A stretch of 64,000 nucleotides of DNA from Morganella psychrotolerans (GTDB taxonomy: Bacteria > Pseudomonadota > Gammaproteobacteria > Enterobacterales > Enterobacteriaceae), in assembly GCF_001676055.1 (NCBI RefSeq), contig NZ_LZEX01000005.1, positions 60,568 through 124,567 of the forward strand. The letters are read 5' to 3'. Positions 1-10,055 of the stretch are shown piece after piece. Positions within the stretch are counted from its first letter, which is position 1; every line of letters starts with the position of its first letter. The translations under genes were made by a program, and so were the position numbers. Below the pieces are notes generated by a model. The model was not told the DNA's origin. It searched no databases and saw nothing but the letters and a program-made list of their open reading frames with translations.

Positions 1-6
1 ACCTTA

Positions 7-12
7 CTCCTT
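7..12 (-). promoter_or_regulatory. Ribosome binding site of a gene starting just left of the window
   Basis: Read on the minus strand the first bases give AAGGAG followed by six bases up to the window edge, which is the right distance for a start codon just outside. This suggests a minus-strand gene begins off the left end, with positions 13 to about 180 as its upstream region. The gene itself is not visible. In related bacteria sodA is a Fur-controlled gene that can lie in this neighbourhood, but that identity is only a guess. Confidence 0.45.
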
Positions 13-114
13 GTCGTGGGATAAATTACATTGTTGATTCATTGCATAAAATGCATTTCCGGTGTTATTTCCGGAAGACGAATCAACGATAAAGGAGAAG
101 TTTTTATCTGTAAA

Positions 115-129
115 TGAGAATTATTATCA
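115..129. promoter_or_regulatory. Fur box
   Basis: The sequence TGAGAATTATTATCA differs at one position from the 7-1-7 Fur consensus TGATAATnATTATCA. It sits about 105 bp upstream of the ribosome binding site at 7-12, so it most likely places the off-window minus-strand gene under iron/Fur control. The plus-strand gene at 445 starts more than 300 bp away and is a less likely target. The rest of positions 1-444 is very AT-rich and I see no gene in it. Confidence 0.6.
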
Positions 130-444
130 CCTGTTGCGTGTGGAATAATTTGATTTGAATGCTAATTAAATAACGGATTAAAAAATAACTCTTTTTTATT
201 TTTATGACAGTTTTGTTTCAAAAAAATAAATGAAAATTTGTGATGCTTATTCAGGTTTGTTTATCATTGAAACCAGGTAATTAATTCGGCTATACAATTT
301 AAAGGATTTTATTATTACTGTTTATTATCGAAATATATGATTCAAATGAAATAGTAATGCATTTAATTAATCTCTGTTATTCGGTTTGATTTTCTATTCA
401 TACATCATACTGTTTCGTATCATCCGGAAAATAAAGATAACCTT

Positions 445-888
445 ATGATTTATAATGCGATAAAAATATTGATATCGGCGATGCTTATTCTTACCAGTGG
501 ATTTTCGGCAGCAAACTGGCCTCAGACCAGTATGAATTCTGAACATTATCAGGTGATTACGCTGACACCGGATATGCCGGTGCCCGGGTCGGCAGATAAT
601 GACCCTCAGACACAGGGAATACGCCTGATTGGCTTGCGTCCGAAAGTGTCCGGAAGTTCGGAGTATGTTGAAGTGACCCGTCAATTTTCACCCGGAGCCA
701 CAAAGCACATCAGTTATAAAGGGCGGAAATACCGGGTGGTCGGGGATATTCACCGGGTGGATGAATTATCTGACAGCGGTAAGTGGGATAAAGGGCAATC
801 TGTCGTGGTGGAGGAGTATTACGAGATTCTCGACAGCCGTGGAAAACGTACCGGTAAGGGGTTTCTGTTTTCCCGGCGCGGAGAGTGA
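445..888 (+). CDS. Small exported protein of unknown function
   Basis: The 147-residue product starts with a short hydrophobic segment (about residues 6-22, ending in SAA/N) that looks like a cleavable Sec signal peptide, so it is probably periplasmic or outer-membrane attached. The mature part has no cysteine and no motif I recognise. It carries polar stretches such as YKGRKYRVVGDIHRVDE, which recalls small beta-rich envelope proteins. The start has no strong ribosome binding site. The next gene's longest reading frame overlaps its stop by four bases, but the better start of that gene is 80 bp downstream. I cannot assign a function. Confidence 0.55.
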   Translation: MIYNAIKILISAMLILTSGFSAANWPQTSMNSEHYQVITLTPDMPVPGSADNDPQTQGIRLIGLRPKVSGSSEYVEVTRQFSPGATKHISYKGRKYRVVGDIHRVDELSDSGKWDKGQSVVVEEYYEILDSRGKRTGKGFLFSRRGE

Positions 889-968
889 AAAATACAAAGG
901 TAACGTTAATTATTTCTGCTGAAAAACCGTTAATATATCCGCAGAAAACTATATCAGCGGAGAGTAAC

Positions 969-1733
969 ATGTCGTCAGTCCGGATCCTCAGTGTTGCGCA
1001 GTGTGATGAAGCATTGATGGACAGTGCAGAAGCACTGGTTGCGGAGCAATGGCCGTTATTTATGTTGTACAGCCCTGTCACAGAGCGTCACTGGGATGCA
1101 TTATATAATAAGAAAAACATACCTTTTCAGCATGTTGCTGTCGCTGTGATTGCCGGCAAGCCGCAGGTCGTCGGGTTGCTGAGTGCCATTGCATTTTATT
1201 TTCCGGATAACGCGCCACTGACCGATTTGCCGGATGGCGGGTGGGATGCGGTCTTAACGCAGGGTGCGACAGAAACCCGTGAGCCGACATTTGTTTGTGC
1301 GCTGGCCGCCACTGTTGACCCGGATTTTCGCGGACGCGGCATTCCGGCACAGCTTATCAATGCACTGAAAACCGCGGTGATTGATGCGGGGCTGAAAGGG
1401 CTGGTGGTGCCTGTTCGTCCGACACGCAAAGCACAGTATCCGTTGCAGGATTTTACGGAGTATTGTCAGTGGCTGACCCCGCAGGGAGAGCCGTTTGACC
1501 CGTGGATCCGCACTCATGTCCGCCTTGGCGGTCAGATTATCAAACCGACGTTATGTTCAATGACCATTGCGGCCTCCGCAGAAACCTGGTCTGAATGGAC
1601 CGGGATGACATTTATGCATGCCGGTCAGTATATTGTGCCGGGTGCTTTGGTGCCTGTTGAGGCAGACCCGGCGGCAGATCGGGTGGTATATCGTGAACCG
1701 AATCTGTGGATATATCATCCGTTGTCTGAATAA
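969..1733 (+). CDS. GNAT-like N-acetyltransferase
   Basis: The product resembles the GNAT fold: the segment VDPDFRGRGIPAQLINALK matches the acetyl-CoA binding motif A (R/Q-x-x-G-x-G/A followed by a helix). An upstream in-frame ATG at 885 exists, but the ATG at 969 is preceded by GGAG at a good distance and begins at the expected N-terminus, so I prefer it (254 residues). The substrate is unknown. The gene lies between the exported protein at 445 and the convergent fdhD, whose stop codon directly abuts its own, and has no obvious functional link with either. Confidence 0.6.
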   Translation: MSSVRILSVAQCDEALMDSAEALVAEQWPLFMLYSPVTERHWDALYNKKNIPFQHVAVAVIAGKPQVVGLLSAIAFYFPDNAPLTDLPDGGWDAVLTQGATETREPTFVCALAATVDPDFRGRGIPAQLINALKTAVIDAGLKGLVVPVRPTRKAQYPLQDFTEYCQWLTPQGEPFDPWIRTHVRLGGQIIKPTLCSMTIAASAETWSEWTGMTFMHAGQYIVPGALVPVEADPAADRVVYREPNLWIYHPLSE

Positions 1734-2564
1734 TCAGTCGCGTAAACGTTCCGGGTGGGTATAAATGGTTGCCCGCCCTTTTTTACAGAAACCCACCAGT
1801 GTCAGGCGGCAGCGTTTGGCGGTTTCAATCGCCAGGGTTGTCGGGGCGGAGACGGCAAATAAAATTTCTGCCCCGCACTGCGCACTTTTTTGCACCATTT
1901 CATAACTGGCACGGCTGGAAACCAGCACCGCACCCTGTGTCCACTGTGCTTTTGCCCGTATCCCCAGTAATTTATCCAGCGCCACATGGCGACCCACATC
2001 TTCACATCCGCCCAGTAATTCACCTTCCGGTGAGATCCAGCCGGCAGCATGTGTACAGCCGGTCATTTTTCCGATTTCCTGAACCTGCGGCAACTGATTG
2101 AGCGAATCGTCGAGATGGCTCAGTGAAAATGTCTGAGTAAAATCAAGCTGTGTGACAGGGCGGAAAATCTCACTGATTTGCTCTGTGCCGCAGATACCGC
2201 ATCCGGTACGCCCGGCCATATTACGGCGGCGATCTTTCAGTCCGGCAAAACGGCGTGACGATAATTCGACGTGGATCTCAAACCCGCCGTGGCAGGCATC
2301 CATAATATCAATACCGCGAATTTCATTGGCTGACTCAATGATCCCTTCGGAAAGTGAGAAGCCAATGGCGAAATCATCGAGGTTTTTCGGGCTGGCCATC
2401 ATCACAACATGAGAAATGCCGTTATAGACCAGCGCAACCGGTGTTTCTTCTGCAACCCAGTCATCCTCGCAGTGTCCGATGGTTGTTTTTTGTTGCACAC
2501 TTGTGAGGTGCGCACCACGAATTAGACATTTATGTAACGAATTTATGGAATCAATGTCATCCAT
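1734..2564 (-). CDS. fdhD: Sulfur carrier/sulfurtransferase for formate dehydrogenase, FdhD
   Basis: FdhD passes sulfur from the cysteine desulfurase IscS to the molybdenum cofactor before it is inserted into formate dehydrogenases; without it those enzymes are inactive. The 276-residue protein has the conserved CGICG motif with C122 and C125, the pair corresponding to the sulfur-carrying cysteines of the E. coli protein. Length is normal. It is transcribed divergently from fdoG across about 167 bp, exactly as in E. coli, so the two probably share a regulatory region. The ATG at 2564 is the natural family start. Confidence 0.95.
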   Translation of the reverse strand: MDDIDSINSLHKCLIRGAHLTSVQQKTTIGHCEDDWVAEETPVALVYNGISHVVMMASPKNLDDFAIGFSLSEGIIESANEIRGIDIMDACHGGFEIHVELSSRRFAGLKDRRRNMAGRTGCGICGTEQISEIFRPVTQLDFTQTFSLSHLDDSLNQLPQVQEIGKMTGCTHAAGWISPEGELLGGCEDVGRHVALDKLLGIRAKAQWTQGAVLVSSRASYEMVQKSAQCGAEILFAVSAPTTLAIETAKRCRLTLVGFCKKGRATIYTHPERLRD

Positions 2565-2731
2565 CAGATGAATTCCCGTAATTAATAATACATAATAATA
2601 GTATGGGTAAAAATTTTACACCATCCTGCAGGCAATGAACCTGATCGCACCATCGTGTGCGGATAAAAAAAGAAAGTTCGCTGTTTTATATTTTACAGCG
2701 ACATAAGAGCAATGTAACAGAGGAGATCCCC

Positions 2732-5700
2732 ATGCAAGTCAGCAGAAGGCAGTTCTTTAAGATCTGCGCTGGCGGTATGGCGGGAACGACAGCAGCGGCA
2801 CTGGGCTTCGCCCCGTCAGTCGCTATTGCCGGCTCACGTCAATATAAGCTTTTGCGCGCGCGTGAAACCCGAAATACCTGCACATACTGTTCTGTCGGTT
2901 GCGGGCTGTTAATGTACAGTCTGGGCGACGGAGCAAAAAACGCCAAAGAATCTATTTTCCACATTGAAGGTGACCCGGATCATCCGGTTAACCGTGGTGC
3001 GCTGTGCCCGAAAGGCGCGGGGCTTATTGACTTTATTCACAGTGAAAGCCGTCTTAAATACCCTGAGGTTCGTGAAGCGGGTACTAACGAGTGGAAGCGT
3101 ATTTCGTGGAATGAGGCGTTTGATCGCATCGCACGATTGATTAAAGACGACCGCGATAACAACTTTATTGAAAAAAACAGCGATGGCGTCACCGTCAACC
3201 GCTGGTTAACCACCGGGATGCTGTGTGCGTCTGCCGCCAGTAATGAAACCGGTTTTGTCACCCAGAAATTTTCCCGCGCCCTCGGCATGCTTGCCGTGGA
3301 TAACCAGGCGCGTGTCTGACACGGACCAACGGTAGCAAGTCTTGCTCCAACGTTTGGTCGCGGTGCGATGACCAACCACTGGGTTGATATTAAAAATGCC
3401 AACCTTGTTGTTGTTATGGGCGGAAACGCCGCTGAAGCGCATCCGGTGGGATTCCGCTGGGCGATGGAAGCTAAAATTCATAACAATGCCAAACTGATCG
3501 TGATTGACCCGCGCTTTACCCGTACGGCGGCGGTGGCTGATTTCTATACGCCAATCCGTTCAGGTACTGATATTGCGTTCCTGTCAGGTGTGATTAAGTA
3601 CCTGATGGAAAATGAGAAAATTAACCGTGAATATGTTGAGGCGTATACTAACGCCAGCCTTATCGTGCGTGAAGATTATGCATTCGATAACGGGCTTTTC
3701 AGTGGTTATGACGCAGAAAAACGTCGGTATGATAAAACCACCTGGAACTACGAGCTGGATGAAAACGGATTTGCGAAACGTGATACCACGTTACAGGATC
3801 CGCGCTGTGTCTGGAATCTGCTGAAAGAGCACGTCAGCCGCTATACGCCGGATGTGGTCACCAATATCTGCGGAACGCCGAAAGAGGACTTCCTGAAAGT
3901 CTGTGAATATATCGGCGAAACCAGCGCGAAAGACAAAACAGCCTCTTTCCTGTATGCACTGGGCTGGACACAGCACACAGTTGGTGCACAGAACATCCGT
4001 ACCATGGCGATGATCCAGTTGCTGCTGGGGAATATGGGGATGCTGGGCGGCGGTGTGAATGCGCTGCGCGGTCACTCGAATATTCAGGGATTAACAGATC
4101 TCGGTCTGTTGTCACAGAGCCTGCCGGGCTATCTGACGTTACCGTCTGATAAACAAACAACCATTGAAACCTATCTGGCGGCGAACACGCCGAAGCCGAC
4201 GGTCCCGGGTCAGGTGAACTACTGGGGCAATTATCCGAAGTTCTTTGTCAGCCTGATGAAAACATTTTACGGCGACAAAGCGCAGAAAGAGAACAGTTGG
4301 GGCTTTGACTGGCTACCTAAGTGGGATCAGGGTTATGACGTTCTGCGTTATTTCGAGATGATGGATAAAGGGGAAGTCAACGGCTATATCTGCCAGGGCT
4401 TTAACCCGTTAGCGTCATTCCCGAATAAAAACAAAGTCGTTAAAGCACTGTCAAAACTGAAGTTTTTGATAACTGTTGATCCGCTGAATACCGAAACAGC
4501 CAACTTCTGGCAGAATCACGGCGAAATGAATGATGTTGATCCTGCCACCATTCAGACAACCGTATTCCGTCTGCCATCCTGCTGTTTTGCCGAGGAAAAT
4601 GGTTCCATTGTTAACTCAGCCCGCTGGTTGCAGTGGCACTGGAAAGGGGCAGATGCCCCGGGCGAAGCTATCAGTGACGGTGAAATTCTGTCAGGTGTTT
4701 TCCATCGCGTCCGTAAGTTGTATGAATCGGAAGGCGGTAAGGTGCCAGAGCAGGTTCTGAATATGACCTGGGATTACTTCGACAGCGACAATCCGACGCC
4801 GGAAGAAGTGGCACAGGAAAGTAATGGTCTGGCACTGGTTGATCTGAAAGATGCTGACGGCAATGTGCTTGTGAAGAAAGGGGAGCAACTGACCTCGTTT
4901 GCACAATTACGTGATGATGGTACAACAGCTAGCGGATGCTGGATTTTTGCCGGCAGCTGGACACCGCAGGGTAACCAGATGGCGCGCCGTGATAATGCTG
5001 ATCCGACCGGGTTGGGTAATACCCTTGGCTGGGCGTGGGCATGGCCGCTGAACCGCCGTGTGATTTACAACCGTGCATCAGCCGATCCTGCGGGTAAACC
5101 GTGGGATCCGAAGCGTCAGATTCTGGAATGGAACGGCAGTAAATGGACGGGGATGGATGTGCCGGATTACAGCAATGCTGCGCCGGATTCAGATGTCGGT
5201 CCGTTTATCATGCAGCCGGAAGGCATGGGTCGCCTGTTTGCTATCGATAAGATGGCGGAAGGTCCTTTCCCTGAGCACTATGAGCCGATTGAAACACCGC
5301 TCGATACTAACCCGCTGCATCCGGATGTGGTGTCTAATCCGGCGGCCCGTGTGTTTAAAGATGACTGGGCGCAGATGGGTAAAGCGACGGAGTTCCCGTA
5401 TGTCGGAACAACCTATCGTCTGACAGAGCACTTCCATTACTGGACAAAACACGCGCTGCTAAATGCCATTACTCAGCCGCAGCAGTTTATCGAAATTGGT
5501 GAACGTCTGGCGAACGAGAAAGGCATCGTGCAGGGCGATACGGTAAAAGTCAGTTCCAAGCGCGGCTATATCAAAGCCAAAGCGGTGGTGACCAAACGTA
5601 TCCGGACGCTGGATGTGGATGGTAAAAAAGTGGATACCATCGGTATTCCTATCCACTGGGGCTTTGAAGGTGTGGCAGTGAAAGGCTTTATTGCCAATAC

Positions 5701-5779
5701 ACTGACACCGTTTGTCGGGGATGCGAATACTCAGACGCCGGAATTTAAAGCCTTCCTGGTTAATGTGGAAAAGGTGTAA
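2732..5779 (+). CDS. fdoG: Formate dehydrogenase-O major subunit, selenoprotein FdoG
   Basis: This is the periplasmic catalytic subunit that oxidises formate to CO2 at a molybdenum bis-MGD centre. A UGA at 3317-3319 would end a standard reading, but the frame continues for 819 codons and the UGA falls at residue 196, the selenocysteine position of E. coli FdnG/FdoG. Read through, the product is 1015 residues. It has a twin-arginine signal (SRRQFFK at 4-10) for folded export, and C50, C53, C57, C92 for one [4Fe-4S] cluster. The start at 2732 follows AGAGGAG; an upstream in-frame ATG at 2657 is not needed. The divergent fdhD and downstream fdoHI-fdhE point to the Fdo rather than the Fdn enzyme. 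Confidence 0.95.
3317..3359 (+). promoter_or_regulatory. Selenocysteine UGA codon with bacterial SECIS hairpin
   Basis: Immediately after the UGA at 3317-3319 the mRNA can fold into a two-part hairpin. The lower stem pairs GACCAAC (3324-3330) with GTTTGGTC (3352-3359). The upper stem pairs GG-T-AGCAA (3331-3338) with TTGCT-CC (3342-3348) around a GUC loop. The single bulged U and the GU in the apical loop are the features SelB recognises in the E. coli fdhF and fdnG SECIS elements. It therefore supports UGA decoding as selenocysteine rather than stop. Confidence 0.9.
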
Positions 5780-5790
5780 GGAGATAAATT

Positions 5791-6732
5791 ATGTCAATGC
5801 AATCACAGGACATTATTCGTCGCTCAGCCACCAATTCCCTGACCCCCGCACCTCAGGTGCGGGATTTTAAGGAAGAGGTTGCGAAGCTTATCGATGTCAC
5901 CACCTGTATAGGCTGTAAGGCCTGTCAGGTGGCGTGTTCGGAGTGGAATGATATCCGGGACAAAATCGGGACGAATGTGGGGGTGTATGATAACCCGCAG
6001 GATCTGACCGCCAAGTCCTGGACTGTCATGCGTTTCTCTGAAGTGGAAGAGAACGGCAAATTCGAATGGCTTATCCGTAAAGACGGCTGTATGCACTGTG
6101 CGGATCCGGGTTGCCTGAAAGCCTGTCCGGCGGAAGGCGCAATCATTCAGTATGCGAATGGTATTGTTGATTTTCAGTCTGAGCACTGTATCGGTTGTGG
6201 TTACTGCATCGCCGGGTGTCCGTTTGATGTGCCGCGCATGAATAAAGACGATAACCGTGTATATAAATGTACGCTGTGTGTCGACCGCGTTGAAGTGGGT
6301 CAGGAGCCTGCCTGTGTGAAAACCTGTCCGACCGGGGCGATTCATTTCGGCTCGAAAGAGGATATGCAGGCGCTGGCGGGTGATCGCGTTATCGATCTGA
6401 AAAGCCGTGGTTATGAGAATGCCGGTTTGTATGATCCGCAGGGTGTCGGCGGTACGCACGTTATGTATGTACTGCATCATGCCAACAAACCGCAGCTGTA
6501 TCACGGTCTGCCGGAAAATCCGGAGATCAGTGCGACAGTGAAATTCTGGAAAGGCGCGTGGAAACCACTGGCAGCAGTTGGTTTTGCGGCAACCTTTGCG
6601 GCGGCAATCTTCCACTATGTGGGTATCGGGCCTAACCGGGTATCAAAACGTGAGGAAGAAGAAGCTCTGAAGGATATTCAGGATGTTCCGGCAAAGACTG
6701 AGCAATCAGCAGGTCAGGAGGAGCAGAAATAA
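5791..6732 (+). CDS. fdoH: Formate dehydrogenase-O iron-sulfur subunit FdoH
   Basis: This electron-transfer subunit carries electrons from FdoG to the membrane cytochrome. Four four-cysteine sets for [4Fe-4S] clusters are visible: C39/42/45/49, C100/103/108/112, C133/136/139/143 and C160/163/175/179. A single membrane-spanning helix lies near residues 258-278, with the cluster domain outside in the periplasm and a charged tail of about 30 residues in the cytoplasm. At 313 residues it is slightly longer than the E. coli protein (300). It starts 11 bp after fdoG behind AAGGAG, and its stop overlaps the fdoI start (TAATG). Confidence 0.95.
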   Translation: MSMQSQDIIRRSATNSLTPAPQVRDFKEEVAKLIDVTTCIGCKACQVACSEWNDIRDKIGTNVGVYDNPQDLTAKSWTVMRFSEVEENGKFEWLIRKDGCMHCADPGCLKACPAEGAIIQYANGIVDFQSEHCIGCGYCIAGCPFDVPRMNKDDNRVYKCTLCVDRVEVGQEPACVKTCPTGAIHFGSKEDMQALAGDRVIDLKSRGYENAGLYDPQGVGGTHVMYVLHHANKPQLYHGLPENPEISATVKFWKGAWKPLAAVGFAATFAAAIFHYVGIGPNRVSKREEEEALKDIQDVPAKTEQSAGQEEQK

Positions 6733-7382
6733 TGCAACAGGATGATAAAGAAAAAATTATCCGCCACAAACCCATTGCGCGTATCAATCACTGGGCGGTG
6801 GTTATTTGTTTTCTGTTCGTGGCCATCAGCGGGCTGGGATTCTTTTTCCCGTCTCTTAACTGGTTTATGAACATTCTGGGCACGCCGCAGTTATCACGTC
6901 TTCTGCACCCGTTTGTCGGTGTGGTGATGTTTTTATTGTTTGTGTTTATGTTTTTCCGTTATTTCAAACACAACTTTATCAACCGTGATGATATTGAGTG
7001 GGCGAAGCAGATCGGCAAAGTCATGAAAAATGAGGAAGCCGGGGATGTCGGTCAGTATAACTTCGGTCAGAAAGGGGTTTACTGGGTTGCCAGCATCTGT
7101 CTGTTCCTGCTTCTGCTCAGTGGTATTGTTATCTGGCGTCCTTACTTTGCGGAGTATTTTTCTATTCCGGTTATCCGCATCGCGCTGCTCGTGCATTCCA
7201 TCTCAGCAATTGGTCTGATTATCACCATTATTGTCCATGCCTATGCGGCAATCTGGGTGAAAGGATCGGTTCGTGCGATGACGGAAGGCTGGGTGACACG
7301 CGGCTGGGCGAAGAAACATCACCCGCGCTGGTATCGTCAAATTGTGGCAAAAGAGCGCGAAGACGACAAAAAAGGTCAGTAA
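6732..7382 (+). CDS. fdoI: Formate dehydrogenase-O cytochrome b556 subunit FdoI
   Basis: This is the membrane anchor and diheme cytochrome b that passes formate electrons to quinone. The 216-residue protein has four hydrophobic helices (about 20-40, 54-76, 115-134 and 150-173). H20, H59, H155 and H169 sit where the heme ligands of E. coli FdnI lie. The ATG overlaps the fdoH stop codon, so the two are translationally coupled. It is the last gene before a 330-bp hairpin-rich gap that separates it from fdhE. Confidence 0.95.
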   Translation: MQQDDKEKIIRHKPIARINHWAVVICFLFVAISGLGFFFPSLNWFMNILGTPQLSRLLHPFVGVVMFLLFVFMFFRYFKHNFINRDDIEWAKQIGKVMKNEEAGDVGQYNFGQKGVYWVASICLFLLLLSGIVIWRPYFAEYFSIPVIRIALLVHSISAIGLIITIIVHAYAAIWVKGSVRAMTEGWVTRGWAKKHHPRWYRQIVAKEREDDKKGQ

Positions 7383-7410
7383 CCTGTCCGGTTTTTATCG
7401 CGTAGCTACT

Positions 7411-7438
7411 CAGAAGGCAGGGATTTCCCTGCCTTCTG
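7411..7438. repeat. Palindromic repeat, copy 1, fdoI-fdhE gap
   Basis: A perfect 13-bp inverted repeat (CAGAAGGCAGGGA / TCCCTGCCTTCTG) with a 2-bp centre. Its inner 22 bp recur exactly at 7576-7597. It has no following T run, so it would be a weak terminator at best; it may instead stabilise or process the fdoGHI message. The whole gap 7383-7712 contains no gene I can support. Confidence 0.6.
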
Positions 7439-7530
7439 TCCGTAGTCAAACCGGCAGGGTTTGGCGACGGACAGCAAAGGTTGTAAAAATAAACCAGGAA
7501 AATCAATTTATTGATTTTCGGCTGATAACA

Positions 7531-7564
7531 CATTGCAGGAAAAACCCCGTTTTATCCTGCAATG
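7531..7564. repeat. Inverted repeat in fdoI-fdhE gap
   Basis: CATTGCAGGA (7531-7540) pairs with TCCTGCAATG (7555-7564), and the loop can extend the stem with AAAA/TTTA around CCCCGT. It lies between the two copies of the 22-bp palindrome. A smaller palindrome, AATCAA-TTTA-TTGATT, is at 7501-7516. Confidence 0.5.
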
Positions 7565-7575
7565 TCAGCAATCTT

Positions 7576-7599
7576 AAGGCAGGGATTTCCCTGCCTTTT
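7576..7599 (+). terminator. Palindromic repeat, copy 2; weak terminator-like
   Basis: AAGGCAGGGA and TCCCTGCCTT pair across a 2-bp centre and are followed by TT(TT)C, a short T tract. The 22-bp core is identical to 7414-7435. It may end part of the fdoGHI transcript, leaving fdhE-selA-selB to be expressed at a different level. Confidence 0.4.
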
Positions 7600-7712
7600 C
7601 GACATTTTAAGGCTGCCGGTTCATAATGGCGTCAGCCCGGGTTTTGATCTATGCTGACCGCTGAATTTGCCGGACCGGCTTATCCTCTCCATTCAGAAGA
7701 AGAGCAATTATA

Positions 7713-8639
7713 ATGAGTATCCGAATTGTATCCAAAGAAGAGCTGGGACAGGCTCAGAAAAGTGAAAAAGGGATTGGCTTTATCCCCGCTGTTTTATTTC
7801 CTAATCTGAAAAATTTATATCAGCGCCGTGCTGAGCGTTTTGATCAACTGGCAAAAGATAATCCGTTTGCGGACTACCTTGAATTTGCGGCAGAAATTAC
7901 CCGTGCCCAGCAAAAAGCGCTGTATGACAATCCGCTTGAAATGGATATGGACGCGCTGATGGCAACGAATAAACCGGGCAAAGCACTGCTCGATTGCCGT
8001 ACGTTTGAGCGCAGTACTCACTGGCGTAAACTGCTGAAAAGTATTATTGCCGAGCTTCTGCCGGTTGCTCCGGAGCACACCCGTCCGACCCTCGAAAATC
8101 TGGACAAAGCCTCTGAAAATGAACTGGAAGACATGGCAACTGCCCTGTTTAATCAGACGTTTTCTGCGGTATCACCGGATAAATCTGTGTTTATCTGGGC
8201 TGCACTATCGCTTTATTGGGCACAAATGGCGTCTGCTATTCCCGGCAAAGGCCGTGAAGAGTACGGCGAGCACCGCCAGTTCTGCCCTGTCTGTGCGGCG
8301 ATGCCGGTTTCAGGGGTGATCCAGATTGGCACGACCCAGGGGTTGCGCTATCTGCACTGCGGATTATGTGAGACTGAGTGGCATGTGGTCCGTATCAAGT
8401 GTACTAACTGTGAACAGACACGTGATCTGAACTACTGGTCGCTGGACAGTGAACAGGCTGCTGTGAAAGCAGAAAGCTGCGGCGATTGCGGCAGTTACCT
8501 GAAAATTTTATCTCAGGAAAAAGATGTCAATGTTGATGCAGTAGCAGATGACCTTGCCACCCTGATCCTGGATGCCCGTATGGAAGAAGAAGATTTTGCC
8601 CGCAGCAGTATCAACCCGTTCCTGTTCCCGAACGAATAA
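7713..8639 (+). CDS. fdhE: Formate dehydrogenase accessory protein FdhE
   Basis: FdhE is a cytoplasmic rubredoxin-like protein needed for maturation of the respiratory formate dehydrogenases; it interacts with the catalytic subunit before Tat export. The 308-residue product has the family's Cys pairs in the C-terminal half (FCPVC, CGLC, CTNC, CGDC), which bind iron. A ribosome binding site (AGAAGAAGAG) precedes the ATG. It is 33 bp upstream of selA, so the maturation factor and the selenocysteine machinery are probably co-transcribed. Confidence 0.95.
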   Translation: MSIRIVSKEELGQAQKSEKGIGFIPAVLFPNLKNLYQRRAERFDQLAKDNPFADYLEFAAEITRAQQKALYDNPLEMDMDALMATNKPGKALLDCRTFERSTHWRKLLKSIIAELLPVAPEHTRPTLENLDKASENELEDMATALFNQTFSAVSPDKSVFIWAALSLYWAQMASAIPGKGREEYGEHRQFCPVCAAMPVSGVIQIGTTQGLRYLHCGLCETEWHVVRIKCTNCEQTRDLNYWSLDSEQAAVKAESCGDCGSYLKILSQEKDVNVDAVADDLATLILDARMEEEDFARSSINPFLFPNE

Positions 8640-8672
8640 ATCAGTCCGTCATTATCACGAAGTGAGCCCGCT

Positions 8673-10055
8673 ATGAATGAACGTGCGTTATACAGTCAGA
8701 TACCCGCCATCGACGGATTACTCCGCGAAGACGGCATTGCAGCCCCGGTCGCATTATACGGACAGACGTATATCGTCAGTGTGCTGCGGGAGATGCAGGA
8801 TGACGCGCGCGGCTCAATTCGTGATAAGCAGCAGTTACCGGACTGGCACAGTAGCTGGGCGGATGAGCTGTCCCGTCGCCTGGACAGTGAACGGGAAGCG
8901 TTGCGCCCGGTCATTAACCTGACCGGTACTGTGCTGCATACCAATCTGGGGCGCGCATTACAGGCGGAAGCTGCCATTGAGGCGGTTACCAACGCCATGC
9001 GCTACCCGGTGACACTGGAATATTCACTGGATGATGCCGGACGCGGGCACCGCGACAGTATTGTTGCAGAACGCCTGTGTCAGCTGACCGGCGCAGAAGC
9101 GGCCTGCATCGTCAATAATAATGCCGCGGCGGTATTGCTTGTGCTCGCAACAATGGCAGCCGGGCGGGAAGTGATTGTTTCCCGTGGTGAGCTGGTGGAG
9201 ATCGGCGGTGCATTCCGTGTGCCGGAGGTGATGAGCCAGGCAGGGTGCTGGCTGGTTGAAGTAGGTACCACAAACAGAACACATCTGCGTGATTATCAAC
9301 ATGCCATCAGTGAGCAAACAGCGCTGCTGATGAAAGTACACACCAGTAATTATCACATCGAAGGTTTTACGGCTGAAGTGAATGGTCAGGAATTGGCAGC
9401 ACTCGGATTGGAGCATGCTGTTCCGACTGTGATTGATCTCGGCAGCGGTGCGCTTATCGATATGACTCAGTGGGGTTTGCCGGAAGAGCCGATGCCGCAG
9501 CGTTATCTGGAGCAGGGCATTGATATTGTGACATTCTCCGGTGACAAATTACTGGGCGGTCCTCAGGCCGGGATTATCCTCGGCAAAAAAGAGTGGATTG
9601 ATGCTATTCAGCAGCATCCGCTTAAACGTGCCCTGCGGGCAGACAAAATGACACTGGCGGCACTGGATGCCACGCTGCGTCTGTACCGCCGTCCGGAAAA
9701 ACTGGCTCAGACACTGCCGTCATTGCGGCTGCTTACCCGATCCGCTGACGATATTTATGATATGGCACAACGGCTTTTACCGAAAATTCAGGCATATTAT
9801 GGCGATGATTGGGTTATTCGTACAGAATCCTGCTCGTCGCAGATTGGCAGCGGCTCTCTGCCGGTGGAAAGACTGGCGGGCTGGGCGCTGACGTTTACCC
9901 CGCAAAACGGAAAAGGCAGCGCCTTAGCCACCCTGACGCAATCTCACCGCCGGTTAGCCACACCGGTTATCGGGCGGGTAAATGACGGGCGTCTGTGGTG
10001 GGATCTGCGCTGCCTTGAAGATGAAAACCGACTTTTACAGGCACTGTTACCATGA
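8673..10055 (+). CDS. selA: L-seryl-tRNA(Sec) selenium transferase SelA
   Basis: SelA is the PLP enzyme that converts Ser-tRNA(Sec) to Sec-tRNA(Sec) using selenophosphate. The 460-residue product has the fold-type I PLP signature [13 protein letters not shown], with K292 the expected Schiff-base lysine, and an N-terminal tRNA-binding domain. The start follows GAAGTGAG. The stop overlaps the selB start (ATGA at 10052-10055), the usual coupling of selA and selB. The tRNA gene selC was not found in the window. Confidence 0.95.
   Translation: MNERALYSQIPAIDGLLREDGIAAPVALYGQTYIVSVLREMQDDARGSIRDKQQLPDWHSSWADELSRRLDSEREALRPVINLTGTVLHTNLGRALQAEAAIEAVTNAMRYPVTLEYSLDDAGRGHRDSIVAERLCQLTGAEAACIVNNNAAAVLLVLATMAAGREVIVSRGELVEIGGAFRVPEVMSQAGCWLVEVGTTNRTHLRDYQHAISEQTALLMKVHTSNYHIEGFTAEVNGQELAALGLEHAVPTVIDLGSGALIDMTQWGLPEEPMPQRYLEQGIDIVTFSGDKLLGGPQAGIILGKKEWIDAIQQHPLKRALRADKMTLAALDATLRLYRRPEKLAQTLPSLRLLTRSADDIYDMAQRLLPKIQAYYGDDWVIRTESCSSQIGSGSLPVERLAGWALTFTPQNGKGSALATLTQSHRRLATPVIGRVNDGRLWWDLRCLEDENRLLQALLP

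Noticed and set aside
3317-3319. In-frame UGA splitting fdoG, as for a pseudogene
   Set aside because: Position 196, the flanking family sequence, the SECIS hairpin and adjacent selA/selB all support selenocysteine decoding.
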